From Campylobacterota bacterium (lineage in GTDB: Bacteria; Campylobacterota; Campylobacteria; Campylobacterales; Sulfurovaceae): DNA of 20,433 nucleotides. The position numbers were made by a program, and so were the translations under genes. The notes under the pieces were generated by a model. The model ran no database searches. It was not told the DNA's origin and saw only the letters and a program-made list of their open reading frames with translations. Positions 6,245 through 13,631 of this stretch are shown here, one piece after another (positions within the stretch are counted from its first letter, which is position 1; every line of letters begins with the position of its first letter). The stretch spans positions 1-20,433 of the forward strand of contig DRQB01000131.1 of NCBI GenBank assembly GCA_011330645.1. Direction: 5' to 3'.

Positions 6245-7753
6245 ATGGTTAGGAAAATTGATGAAAAAGAAGAGACTAATATAGATAATAATATCAAGAA
6301 ACAAGGCAACACTCCCAAAAAGAAAGAAAAAGAATCCCGTACGACGGAGACCTTCTTTCGAAATGCCTTACGTTCAAATCTAGATCTTACCACTTTAGCA
6401 GACTCAAAAGCGAGTATTCTTATCTCGGTCAACGGATTTATATTGACCGTCATGGTTACAGCCTCGGGTGTGTATCTAAGCAATCCTGATATGATATACC
6501 CCTTTATTTCAATCATTATCACTGCTTTAATCTCCATAGCACTGGCTGCAATGGCTATTCACCCTCGATATAAAAAAGAGCTCATGAAGAAAAAGTCTCT
6601 TAAAGAGTTCAAAAGTGTTTTATATTATCAGGATATGGCAAATATGGATCCAAATGAATATGTCAAAAATGTGAAAGGAATACTCAAAAATAAAGAAGAT
6701 ATCTATGAACATCTCATTAAACATTTTTATATCTTGGGTGTTGAAATTGCCATAAAATACAAATGGCTCAGACGTGCGTATGCAGCATTTGCATTGGGGC
6801 TTTTGATTAGTACGGTATTTGTTGTATTTTCTATGATTAAAATGGAAAAGGAGCTCACACCACCTAATCAGTTTGAAAAGATATTTGAACCATCGGGAGC
6901 TACTTTGCTAACGGACGGAAAAGTCTTACTTATGGAAGATGAAAGTTTAAATACCATGCATCTGGTAAAGCCAAACAAGGATAATACTGTTAAAGAGCTT
7001 GGTATGCCTGTCATGGATAAAAAAATTAAAAAGATACTGAAGAAAAAGGTGCGAGATGTTGAGGGTGTGACGAATGATGGGCATGATAGAATCTATGCGA
7101 TTACATCACATAGCACCAACAAATCCCGTAAACGCAAAAAAGCGCGTGAGCAGATTGTGCGTTTTGACTATCATAACGACAGAATAGACAATCTGAAACT
7201 CTATCATGGTCTGCTTGATAAACTTTTATTATTGCACCCAAAATTCAAGCAGGCACTTGCTGATTTAAAGTATGGTTCACGAAAGAAACAGATAAATATT
7301 GAAGCACTCACATGGGATAAAAAAAGTAAAACGCTATTGATTGGTTTTAGAAGTCCGTTGATTGACGGGAAAGCGCCCATTGTGACTCTTACAAATCCCA
7401 ATGGTGTATTTGACAATCATGAAAAACCTCATTTGATAGGTCCTGTGCTGTTAGATTTAGAAGAGCATGGTATTCGAGGAATGAGCTGGGATGAAAAGAA
7501 ACAAGGATATTGGATTTCTGGAGGAAGTGTCGGTAGCCGAAAGGATGAGAGTTTTAGTCTCTGGTTTTGGAATAAAGATAAAAATCAAGTGAAAAAAATC
7601 AAGAATATCTCTAGTCTTGGTTATGCAGAAGGTCTGGCAACACTTCCTGATGGTCGCATTTTGCTTGTTGATGATGACGGAAGTATTTCCACACATGGAG
7701 CTAATTACAGTCTGATTGATACAAATATGTCATCAATGAAGGAGAAAAAATGA
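6245..7753 (+). CDS. PycTM (DUF5706) membrane domain fused to DUF3616 domain
   Basis: A 502-residue two-part protein. After a basic N-terminus, residues about 36-200 match the DUF5706/PycTM domain of Pycsar effectors: FFRNALRSNLDL, LADSKASILISVNGF, then YYQDMANMDPNEYV and IKHFYILGVEIAIKYKWLRRAY. Three membrane helices are at about 57-78, 84-106 and 177-198. With the basic N-terminus inside, the C-terminal part lies in the periplasm. That part (about 213-490) fits DUF3616, a predicted beta-propeller: NIEALTWDKKSKTLLIGFRSP, HGIRGMSWD and YAEGLATLPDGRILLVDDDG. A perfect AGGAGGA precedes the ATG. The stop overlaps the porin start by four bases (ATGA). No nucleotide cyclase or cyclic-nucleotide-binding domain is present nearby, so a defence role is not shown. 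Transmembrane sensing is equally possible. Confidence 0.75.
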   Translation: MVRKIDEKEETNIDNNIKKQGNTPKKKEKESRTTETFFRNALRSNLDLTTLADSKASILISVNGFILTVMVTASGVYLSNPDMIYPFISIIITALISIALAAMAIHPRYKKELMKKKSLKEFKSVLYYQDMANMDPNEYVKNVKGILKNKEDIYEHLIKHFYILGVEIAIKYKWLRRAYAAFALGLLISTVFVVFSMIKMEKELTPPNQFEKIFEPSGATLLTDGKVLLMEDESLNTMHLVKPNKDNTVKELGMPVMDKKIKKILKKKVRDVEGVTNDGHDRIYAITSHSTNKSRKRKKAREQIVRFDYHNDRIDNLKLYHGLLDKLLLLHPKFKQALADLKYGSRKKQINIEALTWDKKSKTLLIGFRSPLIDGKAPIVTLTNPNGVFDNHEKPHLIGPVLLDLEEHGIRGMSWDEKKQGYWISGGSVGSRKDESFSLWFWNKDKNQVKKIKNISSLGYAEGLATLPDGRILLVDDDGSISTHGANYSLIDTNMSSMKEKK

Positions 7754-8862
7754 AAAAAATAATCATATTATGTTCTTTTGTGCTTTGTGCTCATGCAGGC
7801 ACATTTAAGATGGGAGAAATTACGTTTGAAGCAGGTGGACAGATTGTTGCTGATACAGCATGGATAGATGATGATGGAGATACCTATCACGATAGTAAAT
7901 TTCGTCGGGCACGTGCCTATCTTAAAGGGGATATAACAAAGTTTTTTTCTTATGAGTTGGAATATAGTTTTACTGGTAAAAATGACTGGAAAGATGTGTA
8001 TCTGAAATATACAGGATTCTCTGGATGGACAATTTATGCTGGAAATATTAAAGAACCTTTTGGCTTGGAAGCACTTACAAGCTCAAAATACAATACCTTC
8101 ATGGAACGTGCTTTAGCAGACTTCTACAATTCTCGAAACATAGGTCTTCTAATTAAAGGGTATCAAAAGAGTGATAATGATGTAGTGACCTATGCATTGG
8201 GAGGATTTGGTAAATCTCTTGATGAGGCAATAGACCACAAGCAAGGCAATAGCTCCTTGGTCGGACGGGCAACATATGCAAAGATTATTTCAAAAAATGA
8301 GATATATCATGTGGGATTATCTGCTTCCTATACTGCTCATGATAAGGACTCGGTAAAACTCTCATCAGATATTGGGTCGAGTTTGTATGAGGGCTCCTTC
8401 ATCAAAACAAAGGTAAAAAAGGTTGACTATACAAAACGTGTAGGCATAGAAAGTGCCGTGGTCTCTGGTGCATTTTCTTTTCAGGGAGAGTATGTTGCCT
8501 ATGCTATAGCAAAACAATTAATCACTTACAATTTTAGTGGATGGTATGCACAGGCGAGTTGGTTTCTTACAGGAGAATCCCGAAAATACAAAGCAAAAAC
8601 CGCCGTATTTTCCCGTGTAAAGCCATTTAATCCCATTGACAAAGGTGGATTTGGAGCAGTGGAAGTAGCATTTCGTGTAAGTCAGCTTGATTTAAGTGAT
8701 AAAGATGAAAATGGTGGGAAAGAGCGTGATCTATCATTAGATATAAACTGGTATTTAAAATCAAATTTGCGTCTCATGGCTGAGTATACGTATGCCGATG
8801 AATTGACAGGAAGATCAAAAGATGCAAATGTCTTCCAACTAAGAGCACAATACGATTTTTAG
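7750..8862 (+). CDS. Outer-membrane porin, phosphate-selective porin O/P family
   Basis: This 370-residue protein has a short signal peptide (MKKIIILCSFVLCAHA) and alternating beta-strand patterns throughout. It ends in a terminal phenylalanine (LRAQYDF), the usual recognition signal for outer-membrane assembly. The N-terminal part fits the porin O/P family (PF07396): FRRARAYLKGDITKFFSYELEY, IYAGNIKEPFGLEALTSSK and FMERALADFYNSRNIGLLI. Family members form 16-stranded trimers and pass anions such as phosphate or polyphosphate, but the substrate here is not determined. It overlaps the PycTM-DUF3616 gene by four bases, so the two are co-transcribed and coupled. This suggests that the periplasmic DUF3616 domain and the porin serve one purpose. 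Confidence 0.87.
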   Translation: MKKIIILCSFVLCAHAGTFKMGEITFEAGGQIVADTAWIDDDGDTYHDSKFRRARAYLKGDITKFFSYELEYSFTGKNDWKDVYLKYTGFSGWTIYAGNIKEPFGLEALTSSKYNTFMERALADFYNSRNIGLLIKGYQKSDNDVVTYALGGFGKSLDEAIDHKQGNSSLVGRATYAKIISKNEIYHVGLSASYTAHDKDSVKLSSDIGSSLYEGSFIKTKVKKVDYTKRVGIESAVVSGAFSFQGEYVAYAIAKQLITYNFSGWYAQASWFLTGESRKYKAKTAVFSRVKPFNPIDKGGFGAVEVAFRVSQLDLSDKDENGGKERDLSLDINWYLKSNLRLMAEYTYADELTGRSKDANVFQLRAQYDF

Positions 8863-8908
8863 AAGCCCGTTCCAATACCTACAACAACCCCATCGTAAGT
8901 TTGGCTTT

Positions 8909-8936
8909 TTTCATTTCAGAGTTTTTGGAAATGAAA
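8909..8936. terminator. Nine-bp inverted repeat after the porin gene
   Basis: TTTCATTTC (8909-8917) pairs exactly with GAAATGAAA (8928-8936) around a ten-base loop. It is AT-rich and not followed by a T run. It lies 46 bases past the stop codon of the porin and about 50 bases before the -10 box of the next gene, so it may be a weak terminator or an operator. Confidence 0.35.
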
Positions 8937-8987
8937 GTAAAAAAAACTTCATTCATATCATAAATGTTTATGGTAAAATTCCACGCA

Positions 8988-9006
8988 TATAATATAGTGT
9001 AAGGAA
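8988..9006 (+). promoter_or_regulatory. Promoter -10 box and ribosome-binding site deciding a TTG start
   Basis: TATAAT at 8988-8993 is a clear -10 box without an obvious -35, as is common in this phylum. AAGGAA at 9001-9006 lies six bases before the TTG at 9013. If transcription starts near 9000, the leader is only about a dozen bases long. Confidence 0.6.
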
Positions 9007-9012
9007 ACAACC

Positions 9013-10593
9013 TTGTTTAACATTCAAAATTATTCGAAACAAAACATCAAAAATGATGTACTCTCTGGGGCTTTGGTTGCTGTGGCATTGGTGCCTGAGG
9101 CTATCGCCTTTTCATTCATTGCTGGGGTAAGTCCAGTGGTGGGGCTTTATGGTGCGTTTATCATTGGGCTTATTACTGCCATTCTTGGGGGTAAACCAGG
9201 GATGATATCTGGGGCTACAGGGTCTGTGGCTGTGGTATTTGTGGGGCTTGGGCTTTGGGTGAAGCAGCACTACCCTGACCTTGATACAGAAGCACTCTCT
9301 ATGATGGTCTTGCATTACATCCTCGTTACTTCCATCATCGCAGGGCTTATTCAAATTGCTATTGGGGTGATGAAGATGGGTAAGTTTATCCGTCTTGTGC
9401 CTCAGCCTGCACTTTTTGGGTTTGTAAATGGTTTGGCTATCGTTATCGCGATGGCACAGCTTCCTTTTCTTGCGCCTGCGCATATGGAGCAGTATAGCTC
9501 TTGGATAGACATCGTCAAAGCAAGTTTTCAAGAGAACTACATCATGTACATCATCATCGTTGTGACGATGGCTACGATGCAGTTTTTACCAAAAGTCTCT
9601 AAGGCAGTACCTGCTGGGCTTGTGGCTATCGTGGTGGTGACTTTGGTTGTGTACTTTGGGCATATAGATACCAAAACAGTAGGTGATTTGGCTGACCTTT
9701 CTCATGTCTCTTTCCCCTCTTTTGTGATGCCGTACACAGAGATATTTACTTGGCAGTCGATGATGGTTATTTTGCCTACTGCGCTTATTGTGGCATTGGT
9801 GGGGCTTATTGAGTCATTGCTTACACTCTCTGTGCTTGACGAGATGGGTGGAGAACGTGGTAGCGGAAACAAAGAGTGTGTGGCGCTTGGTTTGGGTAAC
9901 ACTACTTCTGGACTCTTTGGCGGTATGGCAGGATGTGCGATGATAGGACAATCGGTCATCAACTTTACCTCTGGTGGTCTTGGACGTCTGTCTTCGTTTA
10001 CAGCAGCGGTATTGCTCATCATCCTTGTAGTAAGCTTTTCAGATGTCATCGCAGCTATTCCTGTAGCAGTGCTTGTTGGTATCATGTTTATGGTGAGTAT
10101 CGGTACCTTTGAGTTCTCATCGGTTAAACGTCTTAAACATATGCCAAAAGCTGATGCCTTTGTGCTTATCACGGTGACTATCATCACAGTACTTGAAGAC
10201 TTGGCAGTAGCAGTTATAGCAGGTATTATCATCTCTGCGCTTGTCTTTGCATGGGAGCATGCAAAGATCATCGCACGTACGAAAGAAGAAGATGGGAAGA
10301 AAGTCTATGAACTTGATGGGCCTCTTTTCTTTGGTTCGGTAACATCGTTCAATGAACAGTTTGATGTAGAAAATGACCCTGATGTTGTAGTGATAGACTT
10401 TAAAAATGCAAGAGTAATGGACTCTTCGGGTGCTGAAGCCATAGACGGCTTAACTGAAAAATATAAAAAATTAGGTAAAAAGCTGACACTGCGCCACCTC
10501 TCGGAAGACTGTAAACGCATGCTCAAAACAGCTGGTCCTTTCTGTTCGTATGAAGAAGATGATCCTACATATAAAGTCGCTGCAAACGTGTAA
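9013..10593 (+). CDS. SulP-family anion transporter with STAS domain
   Basis: A 526-residue inner-membrane protein of the SLC26/SulP family. The N-terminal two-thirds is strongly hydrophobic with about a dozen helices and family blocks such as ALVPEAIAFSFIAGVSPVVGLYGAF, the SGATGSVAVVF motif and FGGMAGCAMIGQSVIN. Residues from about 425 form a STAS domain with the phosphorylatable loop in ARVMDSSGAEAIDGL. SulP proteins carry sulfate, bicarbonate or other anions, often with sodium. In an autotrophic sulfur oxidiser sulfate or bicarbonate would make sense, but the sequence does not decide. Translation starts at a TTG with AAGGAA in front and no suitable ATG nearby. The gene stands alone between a -10 box at 8988 and a terminator at 10598. 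Confidence 0.92.
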   Translation: MFNIQNYSKQNIKNDVLSGALVAVALVPEAIAFSFIAGVSPVVGLYGAFIIGLITAILGGKPGMISGATGSVAVVFVGLGLWVKQHYPDLDTEALSMMVLHYILVTSIIAGLIQIAIGVMKMGKFIRLVPQPALFGFVNGLAIVIAMAQLPFLAPAHMEQYSSWIDIVKASFQENYIMYIIIVVTMATMQFLPKVSKAVPAGLVAIVVVTLVVYFGHIDTKTVGDLADLSHVSFPSFVMPYTEIFTWQSMMVILPTALIVALVGLIESLLTLSVLDEMGGERGSGNKECVALGLGNTTSGLFGGMAGCAMIGQSVINFTSGGLGRLSSFTAAVLLIILVVSFSDVIAAIPVAVLVGIMFMVSIGTFEFSSVKRLKHMPKADAFVLITVTIITVLEDLAVAVIAGIIISALVFAWEHAKIIARTKEEDGKKVYELDGPLFFGSVTSFNEQFDVENDPDVVVIDFKNARVMDSSGAEAIDGLTEKYKKLGKKLTLRHLSEDCKRMLKTAGPFCSYEEDDPTYKVAANV

Positions 10594-10597
10594 CTCT

Positions 10598-10630
10598 TAT
10601 ACGCTAATTTTCTAGCGTATATTTCTTCTA
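10598..10630 (+). terminator. Intrinsic terminator after the SulP gene
   Basis: TATACGCTA (10598-10606) pairs over nine bases with TAGCGTATA (10613-10621) around the loop ATTTTC, and the T-rich TTTCTTCTATT follows. It starts five bases after the stop codon. Confidence 0.7.
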
Positions 10631-10703
10631 TTCTTGATGTAAAACAATTTTTTTATGTTCTTTTATGATATTATAAAATAAGTTAATCTAAAAGGATAGT
10701 ATT

Positions 10704-11387
10704 ATGTTTCATAAAATCATCATTATTTATTTCATTTTTATTACAGCTATCATTGCAAGAACTGGCTTTGAATATGAAGGGATTCCTATCAAGGTATTAA
10801 ATGATAAAGGTAAAATCGAAAATATCATTGTGAAGCGTGATATCCCTGAAGTATGTAGAAAATTACCTATCAATAATAATATGGTATGGACGGGTAATTA
10901 TGCTAATCCTAAAGTACCAGATGCATGTAAATCTACCTATGTACATACTACAGGAAAACTCCTCCCTATGCAGTTAGATGAAGAGATAGAGACTTATGGT
11001 GAACTTGAAATTTTAGCTTTTATGAAAGAGATGCAGAAAGATCCAGATATGCTACTCATAGATGGACGTAAGCAAGAATGGTTTGATTATAGAACCATTC
11101 CAGGTGCTGTAAATATGCCTTTTCATCACTTTAAAGAGCGTGAAGCATTTGAGTTCGAATTTGAACATGATTTACTACATTTGGGTGTTATTATAGATGA
11201 TAATGACGAATATGATTTCAAGAAAGCAAAAACCATTGCAGTATTTTGTAACGGCCCTTGGTGTAGTCAATCTGTGGCGATGATAAGTGCTTTATTAGAG
11301 ATAGGATATCCTGTCGAGAAGATAAAATGGTATCGTGGGGGTATGCAAGATTGGTTGGCCGCAGGAATGACGAGTACACGAAAATGA
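10704..11387 (+). CDS. Exported rhodanese-domain protein
   Basis: A 227-residue protein with an N-terminal signal peptide or anchor (about residues 4-18), then a region with CRKLP and PDACKS cysteines, and a rhodanese domain from about residue 95. Visible rhodanese landmarks are LLIDGRKQEWFDYRTIPGAVNMPF and the active-site loop VFCNGPWCSQS, with the likely catalytic Cys182, followed by WYRGGMQDWLAAGM. Rhodaneses carry sulfur on this cysteine as a persulfide. A second cysteine (C187) at the loop end is unusual compared with the common CxxGxR form. A periplasmic place suggests work on sulfur compounds outside the cytoplasm, consistent with a sulfur-oxidising host. AAAAGGA precedes the ATG. It looks monocistronic, and the convergent 49-residue gene ends three bases past its stop. 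Confidence 0.88.
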   Translation: MFHKIIIIYFIFITAIIARTGFEYEGIPIKVLNDKGKIENIIVKRDIPEVCRKLPINNNMVWTGNYANPKVPDACKSTYVHTTGKLLPMQLDEEIETYGELEILAFMKEMQKDPDMLLIDGRKQEWFDYRTIPGAVNMPFHHFKEREAFEFEFEHDLLHLGVIIDDNDEYDFKKAKTIAVFCNGPWCSQSVAMISALLEIGYPVEKIKWYRGGMQDWLAAGMTSTRK

Positions 11388-11389
11388 TG

Positions 11390-11539
11390 TTAACGTATAA
11401 ACATACCTGCCATAATGAGAAAAAAAGGTAACATAGCCACGGCATAGATATTTTTTTGTGTTTTTATCACTTTGATAATACCCCAGAAAAATAAGATGAT
11501 ACTCACTAAAAGTAGTATAATCAGTAAACTATTTGGCAT
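11390..11539 (-). CDS. Small two-helix membrane protein (49 residues)
   Basis: Reading the minus strand from the ATG at 11539 gives a 49-residue protein that starts MPNSLLIILLLVSIILFFWG, continues with a short basic link (IIKVIKTQKN) and has a second hydrophobic segment ending FFLIMAGMFIR. It would be a hairpin in the inner membrane with the lysine-rich loop probably inside. I do not recognise a family. Its ATG lies one base after the stop codon of the upstream 69-residue gene, which argues for real, coupled translation. The stretch has no other plausible content, and the reading frame is clean from start to stop. Confidence 0.65.
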   Translation of the reverse strand: MPNSLLIILLLVSIILFFWGIIKVIKTQKNIYAVAMLPFFLIMAGMFIR

Positions 11540-11540
11540 C

Positions 11541-11750
11541 TTATTTTTCCAACTCTTCACGCCCTAGTTTGTCCACCATCTTGATGCTTTCGAGTGCGTT
11601 GGTGAGTATCTTTTTTGTAGAAGTGAGGGGCTTCATATGAAGATTGGTTTGCTTCTTGTCTAGACTTTCATCCATCAGCACGTCCATCACCTCTTTTTCT
11701 AGTTCTTTCACTATTTCGTTCAGCTTTGATTCTATAAATTCAATATTCAT
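11541..11750 (-). CDS. Small helical protein of unknown function (69 residues)
   Basis: A short, highly charged, cysteine-free protein that looks fully helical: MNIEFIESKLNEIVKELEKE, then a central Lys/Asp-rich part and SIKMVDKLGREELEK at the end. The heptad-like spacing of Ile, Leu and Val suggests a coiled coil or small helical bundle. No family recognised. It lies 26 bases after mogA on the same strand, with GGAG somewhat far upstream of its ATG, and is followed one base later by the 49-residue membrane protein. The three genes form one probable operon. Confidence 0.65.
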   Translation of the reverse strand: MNIEFIESKLNEIVKELEKEVMDVLMDESLDKKQTNLHMKPLTSTKKILTNALESIKMVDKLGREELEK

Positions 11751-11776
11751 ATTAAATAGTATACTCCGTATATACG

Positions 11777-12310
11777 TTACTTTGACTTTGGTCTAAAGAT
11801 TTTAATCACTTCTTCATCGGCTTCCATAAAGCTACCGCCTATAAGGTCTATACAGTATGGAACTGCAGGGAAAACAGCATCTAAACACTCTCTAATAGAC
11901 TTAGGTTTTCCTGGTAGATTGATGATGAGTGCACCATTACAGATACCTGCTGTCTGACGCGATAAAATCGCTGTGGGAACATACTGAAGACTTACCGCTC
12001 TCATCTGCTCGCCAAAACCGGGTAAAAGCTTTTGGCAGACATTTTCAGTGGCTTCGGTGGTCACATCTCTCATGGCTGGTCCTGTACCACCTGTGGTGAC
12101 TATGAGGTCACAGTTTTGATCACGAGATAGTTCTACCAACGTAGTCTCAATAAGACTTTGCTCATCTGGAATACATCTATACTCATATTCACACTCATTA
12201 AGAAGATACGCTTTCATTGTATCCATGATGGCCACACCAGAAATATCTTCATAAATACCTTGAGAAGCTCTGTCACTTGTTGTTACTACACCGATTTTTA
12301 TCTTATCCAT
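11777..12310 (-). CDS. mogA: Molybdopterin adenylyltransferase
   Basis: This 177-residue cytoplasmic enzyme activates molybdopterin by adenylation with ATP before molybdate insertion, so it serves the molybdenum cofactor of enzymes such as nitrate reductase or formate dehydrogenase. The MoCF-binding fold is clear: KIGVVTTSDRASQGIYEDISG at the N-terminus (residues 5-25), LIVTTGGTGPAMRDVTTEA (69-87), and the late ALIINLPGKPKSIRECLDAVFPAVPY block. Length is normal for MogA of this phylum. The sequence TTGGTGP followed by RD favours MogA over MoaB. AAAGGAT lies upstream of the ATG, with a possible -10 box (TATAGT, minus strand, 12343-12348). It is divergent from the riboswitch-controlled cyclase gene and heads an operon with two small genes. 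Confidence 0.9.
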   Translation of the reverse strand: MDKIKIGVVTTSDRASQGIYEDISGVAIMDTMKAYLLNECEYEYRCIPDEQSLIETTLVELSRDQNCDLIVTTGGTGPAMRDVTTEATENVCQKLLPGFGEQMRAVSLQYVPTAILSRQTAGICNGALIINLPGKPKSIRECLDAVFPAVPYCIDLIGGSFMEADEEVIKIFRPKSK

Positions 12311-12409
12311 TATGTTTTTGTATCCTTTAAGTCTTTGAGGGTACTATAGCTTAGTTGAGCTTAGAAAATTACTATTTATAGAAGTAAGTTTTTTATGATA
12401 AATTTGAGT

Positions 12410-12415
12410 TATAAT
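12410..12415 (+). promoter_or_regulatory. -10 box in front of the riboswitch
   Basis: TATAAT at 12410-12415 lies about 12-17 bases before the first paired bases of the riboswitch, so transcription would begin near 12422. No good -35 box is visible 17 bases upstream, only a T-rich tract. Confidence 0.55.
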
Positions 12416-12426
12416 ACTTTACATAC

Positions 12427-12509
12427 ATATATAAATCATGCGCCAAACTTACTGTGAAGTAAGGACGGAAAGCTATGGGTCTCATGCAGATTGCCAAGTT
12501 GCTATATAT
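12427..12509 (+). ncRNA. GEMM-type (cyclic di-GMP-I class) riboswitch
   Basis: The stretch fits the GEMM consensus in order. A closing stem joins ATATATA (12427-12433) with TATATAT (12503-12509). GCCAAAC (12442-12448) corresponds to the conserved GGCAAAC. A hairpin CTTACT-GTGA-AGTAAG (12448-12463) carries a GNRA tetraloop. GGACGGAAAGC (12463-12473) corresponds to GGACGCAAAGC, with the ligand-stacking adenine at about 12469. GGGTCT and TTGCCAAGTTGC (12491-12502) match the 3' stem with its tetraloop receptor side. The class binds c-di-GMP, and a subset binds cGAMP. I cannot assign the specificity from the junction bases. It lies just before a diguanylate cyclase gene. No classic terminator follows, only a five-pair hairpin (TCAGT/ACTGA, 12509-12525) next to the ribosome-binding site, so translational control is likely. 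Confidence 0.82.
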
Positions 12510-12536
12510 CAGTTTATACTACTGAGGGGGAGAGCA

Positions 12537-13610
12537 GTGCTTGTTAAAACGATGAGGCTTATAGTAGAGTATTTTCAAGAAGGTTTTTATACCAAGGAAA
12601 ATAATGAAGAAGCCTTAAAAACATATCTTATTTATAGTTTTTCTTTAGTTGGATTTGTTTTTATTTTTGGACTTGGTTTAAAAGGAATGTATACATCAAC
12701 ACATACATTGACAGCTATCTTATTGGGTGGAAGTGTTGTCTTGCTTTTAAATCTTTTTTATTTAAAACGGACAGAAAATTATATTCTCTCAGGATATGTG
12801 GTTCTTTATCTCTTTTTTGCCTTGATGCTCTATCTTATTTATTCTGGTGGGGTAGACAATACAGGACCTCTTTGGATTTTTTGTTTACCCCCTGTTGCAC
12901 TCTATATTCATGGACTTCAAAGAGGTTTACTTGATCTGAGTATCTTTCTCTTTCTTGCGACATTTATTTTATTTTATCCAGATAGAAATTTTTTAGAAGC
13001 AGACTATACAGCCGCTTTTAAAGTGCGCATTATTCTCTCTTTTCTTTTGGTGGCATTCCTCTCTGCTGTTTATGGATATTCCCGAGAAAAATCATCGCAA
13101 AAGATGACAAAAATGAGAAAAGATTTAGAGTTTTTTCTCAGACGAGATGAATTGACAGGTTTATATAATAGACGTGGATATCAAGACAATATCAATAAAA
13201 TACAAGATACCCATGGTGCCATACTTATGTGTGATATTGACCACTTTAAAAAAGTAAATGATACATATGGACATGATGTCGGTGATTTTACCATTAAAGA
13301 AGTCTCAAAATGTATAAGAAATAATTTACGAAAACAGGATGTAGCCGTAAGATGGGGAGGAGAAGAGTTCTTTATATTTCTTGCTGAAACCAGCACTAAA
13401 AATGCTTACTTGGTCAGTGAAAAATTAAGAGAATCTATTGAAAATTTGACCATACGCTACAATGAAGATATTGCTTTTCATGTAACATTAAGTATAGGAG
13501 TTGCTTTAGTGAACGAATACATCTCTTTGGAAGAGGCCATAAGAAATGCAGACGATGCTATGTATCTTTCAAAAACGGCAGGGCGCAATAAAAGTTCTAT
13601 TTATAATTAA
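12537..13610 (+). CDS. Membrane-bound diguanylate cyclase (GGDEF)
   Basis: The protein (357 residues from the GTG at 12537) makes c-di-GMP from two GTP. Six hydrophobic helices span about residues 30-182 and include the GGVDNTGPLWIFCLPP segment. A short coiled link leads to a complete GGDEF domain beginning RDELTGLYNRRGY. The active-site loop is GGEEF (about residues 274-278) in RWGGEEFF. An intact inhibitory site RKQD lies five residues before it, so product inhibition is expected. An ATG at 12438 is in frame, but it lies inside the riboswitch. GAGGGGGAG just before the GTG makes 12537 the better start, with the ATG at 12552 as alternative. Control by a cyclic dinucleotide riboswitch would give feedback on its own product. 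Confidence 0.9.
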   Translation: MLVKTMRLIVEYFQEGFYTKENNEEALKTYLIYSFSLVGFVFIFGLGLKGMYTSTHTLTAILLGGSVVLLLNLFYLKRTENYILSGYVVLYLFFALMLYLIYSGGVDNTGPLWIFCLPPVALYIHGLQRGLLDLSIFLFLATFILFYPDRNFLEADYTAAFKVRIILSFLLVAFLSAVYGYSREKSSQKMTKMRKDLEFFLRRDELTGLYNRRGYQDNINKIQDTHGAILMCDIDHFKKVNDTYGHDVGDFTIKEVSKCIRNNLRKQDVAVRWGGEEFFIFLAETSTKNAYLVSEKLRESIENLTIRYNEDIAFHVTLSIGVALVNEYISLEEAIRNADDAMYLSKTAGRNKSSIYN

Positions 13611-13631
13611 ATAAAAAAGTCTGTAGGTAAC

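Noticed and set aside
6245..7753. A complete Pycsar anti-phage system
   Set aside because: No pyrimidine or other nucleotide cyclase and no cyclic-nucleotide-binding domain is visible here or in the neighbouring genes. Only the membrane domain is shared.
9112..10271. Long open frames on the minus strand within the SulP gene (9112-9531, 9702-10271)
   Set aside because: They are antisense to a well-conserved transporter, have implausible composition (rich in His/Lys/Pro or Ser/Thr) and no ribosome-binding site. They are shadows of its codon bias.
11218..11445. 75-codon minus-strand frame across the end of the rhodanese gene
   Set aside because: It overlaps the rhodanese and the 49-residue membrane protein, and its composition resembles no protein. 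The 49-residue frame, with its coupled start, is the better reading.
12438..12536. Upstream start of the diguanylate cyclase at the ATG at 12438
   Set aside because: The 33 codons lie almost wholly within the riboswitch aptamer, and the encoded residues look unlike a membrane protein start. A strong ribosome-binding site precedes the GTG at 12537.
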